Source: Candidatus Krumholzibacteriota bacterium (lineage in GTDB: Bacteria; Krumholzibacteriota; Krumholzibacteriia; JAJRXK01). Taken from it: a stretch of 64,000 nt of DNA. Positions 36,891 to 44,354 of this stretch are shown piece after piece. The position numbers were made by a program, and so were the translations under genes. Below the pieces are notes generated by a model. The model did no database searches. It was not told where the DNA came from and saw nothing but the letters and a program-made list of their open reading frames with translations. The first letter of the stretch is position 1, and each line of letters starts with the position of its first letter. The stretch is taken from contig JAJDAC010000005.1 in NCBI GenBank assembly GCA_029262065.1, positions 62,001 through 126,000 of the forward strand, given 5' to 3'.

Positions 36891-38204
36891 CTAGTACATC
36901 ATTACGCGTGGCGTTACCCGATCCACGAAAAGAATGGCGCTGTACTGGTCACGGAGAACCATCTGCAGAGCGGTCGCTCCGTTGAAGCGCGCCGTGATGG
37001 GTTGATCCATCCACGTTGTCATGGGTTGCCGCGGCGCCTGCGATAGATCGACAAACAGAGCACTGGTTCCAACTTTGTGAAGAAGTTCTTCCAGACTCCC
37101 CGGAAGTGCGGGTTCGATCTCGAACACCATCCCACGGTTGTTTGCCGCCTGGCCCTGGTACATGTATAAGCCGACGGTGTAGACGGCATCTCCGTAGCGT
37201 TCGTAGATCCAGCTTCCCGTGGTACGAACCGCGACGTCGGGATACATGGTGGAGTCGGGCAGAATCGCGAGGTTGTCGTGGCGAAGATGCAGGTTGTGCC
37301 CCCAGACGATGACATTGTGGTCGGGGTAGGCTTCGTCCAGTAGGAACATCAGGTTCTCCGCCATTCCCTGGTCACGGCGCTCGAAGTGCTCGCGAACCGT
37401 TGGCGAAGACTGTTGCCGAACATAGTTGGCCATGGAAGCCGCCGTCTGGCGGGCAAACAAGATCCTATCGGGAGCGATCGCGGCAGCCTCGATGACACTT
37501 GCGTTGTCAGCCAGAAAAGCCGCGAGGCGATCGTAGGCTTCGGCCATGTCCTGGCCGGTCTCTTGCATGAAGTAGGAGCGACGTTCCGAGCCATCGCGTG
37601 CATACACCTCGAGAAATGTCGAATCCAGCGCGAGCACTTCGGCCGCGTAGTCCGCGTTGATCGATGCGACCACGTCCGACAGAAACTGCGGGCGACCTTC
37701 CTTGTTTCTGCCGATGGGTTGAATATCAAAACCGGCCAGATTCAATGGCCGTTCACTGTCGTGGGTTTGGCGCAGGTATTCGAAAAGTGGAAGAACCTCT
37801 TTGGTGTGCCACACGCCGAACGCGCAGCCCGTGAGCGTCCTTCCCGCGGAAGACTCGCCGGCGGCAAGATCGGCATCGTAACACTGGTACAGCGCGCTCT
37901 CGAAGGCGAGGACGTCATAGCCCAATTCCTGATGAAGAAATCGAACGATTCTGGCTTTCAGGAGATTGAACTCGCGCACACCGTGCGTGCTCTCGCCCAG
38001 CTGGACAATGCGTTTTCCTTCTAGCAAGGGCTTCAGGAATTGCAGGTCGTCGAAGTTCTCGGCTTCCATGGCGAGCGGATGGCCGTGTTCCTGGAGCCAC
38101 GACTCTGCCGTGTCGACATCGCGCGTCTGCGCACTCGAGGGCGAGCAGCCATGAAGAAAGATGAGAAACAGGAGTGAAACTGGAACTGGCCAATTGTTCG
38201 ACAT
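36891..38204 (-). CDS. Erythromycin-esterase-like lipoprotein
   Basis: 437 residues with a lipoprotein-type signal (PVSLLFLIFLHGC, Cys20). The rest matches the erythromycin esterase/EreA-like fold: VQLGESTHGVREF (Glu71, His74), AFESALYQCYD (Glu102), FARQTAASM, RDQGMAENL and VIWGHNLHLRHDN-like VWGHNLHL. These Glu/His residues form the metal-independent hydrolytic site proposed for Ere enzymes. Most chromosomal members act on unknown esters, so macrolide resistance is only a possibility. A lipid anchor would put it in the periplasm or at the surface. The gene lies 184 bp upstream of nothing in operon terms: the next same-strand gene ends at 38389 before a terminator. Confidence 0.85.
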   Translation of the reverse strand: MSNNWPVPVSLLFLIFLHGCSPSSAQTRDVDTAESWLQEHGHPLAMEAENFDDLQFLKPLLEGKRIVQLGESTHGVREFNLLKARIVRFLHQELGYDVLAFESALYQCYDADLAAGESSAGRTLTGCAFGVWHTKEVLPLFEYLRQTHDSERPLNLAGFDIQPIGRNKEGRPQFLSDVVASINADYAAEVLALDSTFLEVYARDGSERRSYFMQETGQDMAEAYDRLAAFLADNASVIEAAAIAPDRILFARQTAASMANYVRQQSSPTVREHFERRDQGMAENLMFLLDEAYPDHNVIVWGHNLHLRHDNLAILPDSTMYPDVAVRTTGSWIYERYGDAVYTVGLYMYQGQAANNRGMVFEIEPALPGSLEELLHKVGTSALFVDLSQAPRQPMTTWMDQPITARFNGATALQMVLRDQYSAILFVDRVTPRVMMY

Positions 38205-38298
38205 GACACATCACATGCGAAGGGTGATTCGTCCGGAGGCAGATACTACATGTTTGACGCGCGGCCACCCAGGAAGGTTGTAGCGTACCACGCACGAA

Positions 38299-38327
38299 AG
38301 CGGCCCCAGCATTTCGCCAGGGCCGCT
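38299..38327 (-). terminator. Terminator of the FG-GAP/carboxypeptidase gene
   Basis: AGCGGCCC pairs perfectly with GGGCCGCT (38299-38306 with 38320-38327) and is followed on the minus strand by TTCGTGCG. It lies about 60-90 nt past the stop at 38389. A 12-bp tandem repeat (CCTACAGCCAGA) lies between stop and hairpin. Confidence 0.6.
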
Positions 38328-38388
38328 CCGCACGTAGACCGATCCGCTCTACCCAATTGCCGGCCTACAGCCAGACCTACAGCCAGAC

Positions 38389-41300
38389 CTATTTCAACAG
38401 AGTCATTCTCCGCGCCTGCGACTGACCGCCGTCGCTCATGAGTCGCAGTGTGTAGACTCCCGAAGCCACGGCCGTTCCGCGGTCGTCGGTGCCGTTCCAT
38501 TCCACCTCGTGCCGGCCGGCCGCCAACGCGTCGCCCGATGCGATGGTCTTTACCAAGCGACCACGCACGTCGTAGATGGCCAGGTTGACGGTCGCCGCCA
38601 ACGGAAGGTCGAAACGGATCGTGGTGCTGGGGTTGAACGGGTTGGGGTAGTTGGGCAGAAGCTGCTGTGACAGCGGCGCGATCGGCAACGAACCCGGGTC
38701 GACCGCGGTAGGCACGGTGTTGTCCTGGCGCATCACCAGATCGAGCGTGTCGGGGCCGCAGTCGTCATCCATGCCGCGCACGATAACCTCGATGTTTTCA
38801 GCCGTAATGTTGCCCATGCGGGTGAGCTGACAGGTGTGGACGTCGGCGCCCGGTCCCGCCAGCGCGAAGTCGAACTCGTAGCCCAGCTCCTGGACCGAAA
38901 GCATGGTGCCCGAAAGGCTGAGCGAGACCATCTCGGTTTGGACCGTATCGTCACCGGCCGGCACGCTTGTCGATTCTCCCGGCGTAAGCCGCACGATGTC
39001 GGTCGTGGTATCGTAGCGCAGTTCGAAGTAAGCGTCGGTGGCGCCGATGTTGGTGAGCACCAGGCCCTGACTCGCGTCGGCCTGGGGCACGTTCCACTGC
39101 ACGGTCTCGAACGAGTCGACGATGATTTCCGAGTCACGCTTCACCAGCATCTTCACCGGGATCGACGGATCCTGGTAGCCGTTGCGCAGCAGGTCGATCT
39201 GCACCAGACGGCCGGGCTCCACGATCTGCTCTTCGCTCAGGTTGACCGACATGCCGTGCATGCCTTCGTCGGGGCAGGGAGGAATACCCGTGAGCGTGCC
39301 CCACGGCTTGGGGCCGGGGTCGGGCGTGGGTGCGAAGTCGTCGATGGGAGCGGATCCCGAGCAGAACGTATCGCCCAGCTTCAGTAGATCGCCGTGCAAC
39401 GCGGTGCTGCTGCCACCGGACACGCCTTCCACCGGCATGTCGTCGCGGCGCGTGCCGAAGCTGGAGGCCACGGTGTGACCACCCGCGCCGGCGCCCGGAT
39501 CGGAAGCCGACAGACCGGTCGCCCAGCCGCCGGGCGTGCCACCCGGCTTGATGCCCACGGCGCTGTTGTGACGCCCCTTCACGCCGTCGACCCAACCCGC
39601 GAAGAACGCCTGGAACAAGCTGATTTCGCTGTTCTGCTCCCCCTGCGTGGCGAAGAAGCCGAGCGAGGTGCCCGCGGGCTGAACGCGTTCGACGATCCAC
39701 GGCGACTGGTTGACGATGGTCTTCACGCAGTCGTTCTCGATGATCGTCTGGGCCAGGTAAGCCCAATCGAGCGCGGTAACGTAGTGGTTGCCCGAGTCGA
39801 TGCCCGCGGCGTTGGTCAGGGCAGTGGCACTCGATAGTCCCAGTTGGCTCTTGCGCGTGTTCATCATGTCCGCGAACAGCGGCGACGTACCCGACCAGCC
39901 TTCCCACGGACCCCAGTCGCCCGAAAGAATCGAGCCAATCAGCATGGCCGAGTCGTTGCCCGACACCGTCATCATGGTCTGCATGAGCCCCACGAATTTC
40001 AGCTTCTCGTCCTCAACCAGTGGAGTCTGCGAGCCACCGACCGAATCGGCGACCCAGTCGGGCACAGTCCAGAACTTATCGGGATCCACGCCGTCTTCGA
40101 AGATTCCCTCGCAGGCCAGAAGCAACGTGAGCGACTTGGTGGTCGAAGCCGGACGCACGCGTTGGAACGGACGCTGGGCGCAGACCACGTAGCCGTCGCA
40201 GTCGAGCAGAACCGAACTGCGATGCGGGTGGTTCTTCACCTGCCGCCACGGGGCCACGATGTGCACCTGGCCGGCGTTGCCCACGTCGCTGCCGCCTGAC
40301 TCGTACGACAGGTAATCCGCACCGGGGGCGCCGACGGCCAGGCCCTGACGACTGGTGTTGTCGAAGCGGCCGAACGCGAGGGCCTGACCCAGCTTGTCGC
40401 CGCCCACGGCGAAATTGTTCAGCGTCATGGAATTGTACGTTTCCGAGTTGAACATGCTGGGCCCGCCGGGCTGGCCGTACAGAATGTGGAACGTACCGGA
40501 GTCGAACTGCTCTCCCAGCGCGCCTTGTTCAGTCACGTTTTCAAACGGCGCGCCGATGGCGAGTTCCCAGTACGTTCCAATGTCGAATTGTCCCGCCGCC
40601 AGTTCGTAGCCGAACTGATCGCCGGCGGCAGCGCTGGTGGTCTCGCTGATAGTGTGTTGCTGAAGTTCCCTGATCGAGTCGTACGTGTTGGGCTGTGAGT
40701 CGAACTCGACCAGGTACACGGCGCCCGCATCGTTCACCGCGCCGTAGTTGGCCTGCGGTGCGCCCACGGCCACGTCCATCTGACCGCTGGGCTGATAGAA
40801 ATGTCCCGCGGTAAGCGAGAAGCCAAGCTTCGCGTTTCCCTCGGGTGCGTTGGGCCCCATGTTGCTGGCGTCCAGGTACCAGGCGCCGCTGGCGTTGATG
40901 CCACTGGCTCCGGCGTAATAGAAGTACACGCGACCCGACTGGGACTGGTTGTTCACGATAGTCGAAGGCGCGCCCACCGCGATGTCGTCGCCGCCCACGC
41001 CATCTAGTTGCGCGGCGTGGATGGAGTAACCAAACTCGCTGCCCGACGCCTGCGATCCGCCGACGGTGTAGGGATACATCTTGTCCATGCCGCTCGTGGT
41101 CAGACCACCGGCGCCACCGTAGAAGAAATAGAGCACGCCGGTGTCGTTGTCCTGCCCGCGCGCGCTGACCGCGAGATCAGCGAACGAGTCGTTGTCGAAG
41201 TCGCCACTGGTGAGATCCCAGCCGAAGTTGGCGTAGTCTTCCTCGAAAAGTTCCACGTCGTCGTAGAAGATCTGCAGATACGGCGCAAGCTGAAGACCGC

Positions 41301-41760
41301 CGGCGCCGCCCGCGTAGATGAACACCGCGCCCCGACCGGGCCCTCCGAAGTTGTCGAGTTGAGGAATGCCCACGGCCAGATCCTCGGCGCCGTCCTTGTT
41401 GAAATCGGCGGCGACCAGGGACCAGCCGAAGCGCGCGGCTTCGGTCCCCAGATCGCCTATGTCGATCTGACTCGCGCCCTGGTGGCCGATTCCGCGCGAC
41501 GTGCCGGGGCTGATGATCACCATGCCGTGCGCGGCGGTGTTGATGAGCCCATTGGATTCGTCGGGCGCCGCGGTGGCCAGGTCGTCGATGCCGTCGCCAT
41601 TGAAGTCGCCGGCGCAGACTTCGCGGCCGAAGTAGTCGTTGGTGTTGGGCACGTCGCGCGACTCCGCGCCCTGGCGCACCAAGGTCAGGTAGGCGAGGGC
41701 CGGAGCCGGAACCAGGGTGAGTGCGATAAGTGAAGCAATGACAATGAGTTTCGAAAGCAT
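38389..41760 (-). CDS. Secreted FG-GAP beta-propeller fused to S11 D-Ala-D-Ala carboxypeptidase-like domain and FlgD-like C-terminus
   Basis: 1123 residues; ATG 41760 with GAGGAG upstream; signal peptide SLIALTLVPAPALA. Residues 40-500 are about seven FG-GAP/integrin-alpha repeats with calcium-type loops (GDFNGDGIDDLATAAP, ADFNKDGAEDLAVGIP, GDFDNDSFADLAVSA). Residues 510-760 match peptidase S11: SSVLLDCDGYVVCAQ, the SxxK motif PASTTK (Ser539, Lys542), and SGN (600-602). The third motif, normally KTG, reads VDGVKGRHNS. Two beta domains follow, then a FlgD/T9SS-like end (NYPNPFNPST, IYDVRGRLVKTI, GVYTLRL, MTLLK). Known S11 enzymes trim cell-wall peptides in the periplasm; joined to a propeller and a surface tag, it may instead act extracellularly. 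The altered third motif makes activity uncertain. Confidence 0.88.
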   Translation of the reverse strand: MLSKLIVIASLIALTLVPAPALAYLTLVRQGAESRDVPNTNDYFGREVCAGDFNGDGIDDLATAAPDESNGLINTAAHGMVIISPGTSRGIGHQGASQIDIGDLGTEAARFGWSLVAADFNKDGAEDLAVGIPQLDNFGGPGRGAVFIYAGGAGGLQLAPYLQIFYDDVELFEEDYANFGWDLTSGDFDNDSFADLAVSARGQDNDTGVLYFFYGGAGGLTTSGMDKMYPYTVGGSQASGSEFGYSIHAAQLDGVGGDDIAVGAPSTIVNNQSQSGRVYFYYAGASGINASGAWYLDASNMGPNAPEGNAKLGFSLTAGHFYQPSGQMDVAVGAPQANYGAVNDAGAVYLVEFDSQPNTYDSIRELQQHTISETTSAAAGDQFGYELAAGQFDIGTYWELAIGAPFENVTEQGALGEQFDSGTFHILYGQPGGPSMFNSETYNSMTLNNFAVGGDKLGQALAFGRFDNTSRQGLAVGAPGADYLSYESGGSDVGNAGQVHIVAPWRQVKNHPHRSSVLLDCDGYVVCAQRPFQRVRPASTTKSLTLLLACEGIFEDGVDPDKFWTVPDWVADSVGGSQTPLVEDEKLKFVGLMQTMMTVSGNDSAMLIGSILSGDWGPWEGWSGTSPLFADMMNTRKSQLGLSSATALTNAAGIDSGNHYVTALDWAYLAQTIIENDCVKTIVNQSPWIVERVQPAGTSLGFFATQGEQNSEISLFQAFFAGWVDGVKGRHNSAVGIKPGGTPGGWATGLSASDPGAGAGGHTVASSFGTRRDDMPVEGVSGGSSTALHGDLLKLGDTFCSGSAPIDDFAPTPDPGPKPWGTLTGIPPCPDEGMHGMSVNLSEEQIVEPGRLVQIDLLRNGYQDPSIPVKMLVKRDSEIIVDSFETVQWNVPQADASQGLVLTNIGATDAYFELRYDTTTDIVRLTPGESTSVPAGDDTVQTEMVSLSLSGTMLSVQELGYEFDFALAGPGADVHTCQLTRMGNITAENIEVIVRGMDDDCGPDTLDLVMRQDNTVPTAVDPGSLPIAPLSQQLLPNYPNPFNPSTTIRFDLPLAATVNLAIYDVRGRLVKTIASGDALAAGRHEVEWNGTDDRGTAVASGVYTLRLMSDGGQSQARRMTLLK

Positions 41761-41884
41761 GGATTACTCCTCAGTAAGCGTTGCGTAGTGCGCTGGTACC
41801 GAGGAGACGCCGCCGGAGGCGAATGTGCTGCATGAATCAGGAACCGAAACCCAGGGAATTTGCGGGCTACGTTGACCCGTTCCC

Positions 41885-42316
41885 TCAGTCGACCGGCACC
41901 GGGTCGAACACGACGTCAAACTTCGTGGTCAGATCTTCACGGACGTAGAAGTGACCCAGCGATCGCACCCGGTACCCGGTCGGCCGGTCTACGTCGATCC
42001 AATAGGTGCCCACCTCGATGTCGTCCAAGCGAAAGTTGCCCGCGGCATCGGAAACGGCGCGACCCACCTCGCGGGTCGTGTATCCGTAGCACAGCAAACA
42101 AGGTGATGACTGATAACGTCCTTCAACTTTCACCGTGAAATCGGCGACCGGCCCAACGTCGGTCAGGAGAACCGAGCCGACAATGCTGCCGCTACCGATG
42201 GAACGTGGAGGAGGGTCTGGGATGTCGACTACGCATCCGGACACGGCCACGGCAATGGCCAGGAGAAGGGTGCGGGCCAAACGATGATAGCGTGAAAGTA
42301 GGGGCGGCTGCGCCAT
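41885..42316 (-). CDS. Small lipoprotein with carboxypeptidase-regulatory/SdrD-B-like domain
   Basis: 143 residues; ATG 42316 with GGGAGGA upstream. Signal LLLAIAVAVSGC, lipidated at about Cys28. The mature part is one beta-sandwich of the carboxypeptidase-regulatory-like/SdrD B type: GSIVGSVLLTDVGPVADFTVKV, VSDAAGNFRLDDIEVGTYWIDV, then VVFDPVPVD. It contains a CLLC pair. Such domains are common spacers or adhesion modules on the surface. It lies 124 bp upstream of the FG-GAP fusion gene on the same strand and could share its transcript. Confidence 0.75.
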   Translation of the reverse strand: MAQPPLLSRYHRLARTLLLAIAVAVSGCVVDIPDPPPRSIGSGSIVGSVLLTDVGPVADFTVKVEGRYQSSPCLLCYGYTTREVGRAVSDAAGNFRLDDIEVGTYWIDVDRPTGYRVRSLGHFYVREDLTTKFDVVFDPVPVD

Positions 42317-42637
42317 ACGGGTCCTCCCAGGTCAGAGAAGGGGGTACTCGCTTGATGGCAAGCTCCGCGCCGGGAGGCGGGAATTCGATAACTGCTTACT
42401 GGGTGGCCGATTGGCGACGTCGGTCTTGGACTCGGGACCGACGGCTGTTCACTTTCCAATACACGCGGACCCGTGGCCGATACAGAAGACCAGCCGAACT
42501 CGATCAGTCGAGTTCAGCCGCCAGCCTCCAGTTCGTCCAATACACGGTTGTCGAGTCGATCAGTCGTCCGCCAACAGAGTGGCCGGTTGCGTTGAGAATA
42601 CCCGGCAGAGTGAGACTGCCGGGTATTCTCCTGTACT
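42317..42637. other. Non-coding gap with repeats and hairpins
   Basis: No convincing gene. It holds a perfect 8-bp inverted repeat (GAACTCGA, 42496-42503, with 42508-42515), the 11-mer TCCAATACACG twice (42455-42465 and 42536-42546), CGATCAGTCG twice (42501-42510 and 42557-42566), and a strong terminator-like hairpin at its right end. The paired repeats upstream of the lipoprotein gene could be binding sites. Confidence 0.5.
42595..42629 (-). terminator. Perfect 14-bp hairpin after channel gene
   Basis: 42595-42608 pairs with 42616-42629 without mismatch around a 7-nt loop, starting 9 nt after the stop of the minus-strand channel gene. No U tract follows on either strand. Confidence 0.65.
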
Positions 42638-44161
42638 CTAGCTCTGGGCGTGGCGGGTTTTTATCTCGCCCGACTCGGGCTGCAGTTCCTGGCTCCACTG
42701 GGTGAGTTGACGCTCGGCGAATGACCTGCCGCCGACGCCGAAGGCCACCGCGGCCGCTACGGCCACCGCCCCCAGCAGCAACCCGAACGCCAGGTTGATG
42801 ATGTCGCTGGCCAGACCCATCTGACGCAGCGCCATCGCCGTCGTGAGCACCATCACCGCGGTCCGCGCGAAGATGGACATGGCATTCGCCTGGCGGGTGC
42901 CGCTGTCGCGCACCAGTCCGCCGACGAAGTTGGCAACGAACATCCCCGCGCCCAGGATCACCACGCCCATGGCCACCTGGCCGGCGAACACGGTGAGGTC
43001 CCGAGCGAGCGAAGCCACGGCGTCCATGCCCAACATGCGCAGCGATTCGGTCACGGCAAAGAGAAGAATGGCTACCAACACGATGGTTCCCATCACCTCA
43101 GATGGTGTGCGAGCGCCGGGCTTGGCCGAGATTCCCAGCTTGCCCAGCACGTTGTCGAATCCGATTCCCGACAGCACGTTGGTCACCAGATTCGAAACCA
43201 CGCGTCCGATCAGGAACGACACCGCCAGGATCATCATGGCCGCGATAAGCGCGGGGAGCGCGCTCAGCATGGTGTTGAGCATGGCGCTGGCGGGTTGCGT
43301 GAGTGCATCGATCTGCAGCGCGTTGAGCGCGGCGATGAGTACGGGGATGAGGATGAACGCGTAGAGCACCAGCCCGATTGCGCCCGATAGGCGCTGCTCT
43401 CCGAGAGCGGTGCCGATGCCAATACGATCGGCCAGGCGGTCGGCGCCGGCCGCAGCCAGAAGGCTGCTCACCACGCGTTGGACGATACGGGCCACGAACC
43501 AACCCACGACGAAGATCATGCCGGCCGCGAGCAGGTTGGGCAGAAAGCCCACCAGCCGGCTGGTAAGATCTTCGGCCGGGCCGAGCAATCCCGTCACTCC
43601 CAGCGCACTTATCACGCCCGGTAGGAAGAGCAGGAAAACCAGCCAGTACCCGGCGTCGGCCAGCGACTTCGAAACGGGTACGTTCGGCTTGTCGGACTCG
43701 GCCACCGAATCGCTTAGCCGCCGATCGAGATCGACGCCGCGCAGCACCCCGCCTACGCCCAGGCGTACCACCGTGGCCACGATCCAGGCCACTACCAGCA
43801 GGGCGCCCGCACCCAGTACCTTGGGCAGGAATACTGCCACCTGGTTCAGCATGTTGTTGAGTGGTTCGGTGATGAGGGTCAGGCCCAGGGCCTGGAAGAA
43901 TGCCACCAGGGCGAGCAGCATGACCACCGCGTAGACGCCGCGTCCGATCAGTTGCCCCGACTCGACCTGCCTCTCTCCATCGCCGGTTCCCATGAAGCGG
44001 TCCAGCTTCTCGTCCAGATGCAATCTGCGGAAGGACGCGCGGACCACGCGCGAGAGAATGGCGGCTAAGACCCATCCAACAATGAGGATAGCCAGGGCCG
44101 CGAGTAGGTTCGGCGCGTACGCCCGAGTCGACTCGAGCATATTCGCTAAGAGATCGTTCAT
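42638..44161 (-). CDS. CmpX-like mechanosensitive-channel-related membrane protein
   Basis: 507 residues; ATG 44161 with AAAGGAT 7 nt upstream. About ten or more membrane spans arranged as four copies of the conserved TM-helix unit (PF05552 type) found in CmpX and cyanobacterial/pseudomonad MscS relatives: NLLAALAILIVGWVLAAILSRVV, FLPKVLGAGALLVVAWIVATVV, FLPNLLAAGMIFVVGWFVARIV and ALPALIAAMMILAVSFLIGRVV. Each is followed by a linker with a D+L(A)D+IG-like motif. There is no MscS beta domain, so gating like MscS is not assured. Members are thought to help during osmotic or envelope stress. Inner membrane. Confidence 0.87.
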   Translation of the reverse strand: MNDLLANMLESTRAYAPNLLAALAILIVGWVLAAILSRVVRASFRRLHLDEKLDRFMGTGDGERQVESGQLIGRGVYAVVMLLALVAFFQALGLTLITEPLNNMLNQVAVFLPKVLGAGALLVVAWIVATVVRLGVGGVLRGVDLDRRLSDSVAESDKPNVPVSKSLADAGYWLVFLLFLPGVISALGVTGLLGPAEDLTSRLVGFLPNLLAAGMIFVVGWFVARIVQRVVSSLLAAAGADRLADRIGIGTALGEQRLSGAIGLVLYAFILIPVLIAALNALQIDALTQPASAMLNTMLSALPALIAAMMILAVSFLIGRVVSNLVTNVLSGIGFDNVLGKLGISAKPGARTPSEVMGTIVLVAILLFAVTESLRMLGMDAVASLARDLTVFAGQVAMGVVILGAGMFVANFVGGLVRDSGTRQANAMSIFARTAVMVLTTAMALRQMGLASDIINLAFGLLLGAVAVAAAVAFGVGGRSFAERQLTQWSQELQPESGEIKTRHAQS

Positions 44162-44243
44162 GTTTCGGATCCTTTGGTCGCCGCACCAAGAAGGCTCTCG
44201 ATACGGACAGCGAGTCAGGGGCCAAGGCGAGTCTCGGCCTGCC

Positions 44244-44262
44244 CGCCCGGCGCTGCCGGGCG
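44244..44262. other. GC-rich perfect hairpin between channel and lipoprotein genes
   Basis: CGCCCGGC (44244-44251) pairs with GCCGGGCG (44255-44262) around GCT. It lies about 95 nt past the stop of the lipoprotein at 44355 and may act in transcript ending or stability; no U tract. Confidence 0.4.
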
Positions 44263-44354
44263 AGTCTCTACCCTGGACAGAATCCGAGGCCAGGAAGTCA
44301 CATTGGAGGGTCGGTGTTCACAGAATGGGCACCTTCCGATGCTCGCTCTTTGCC

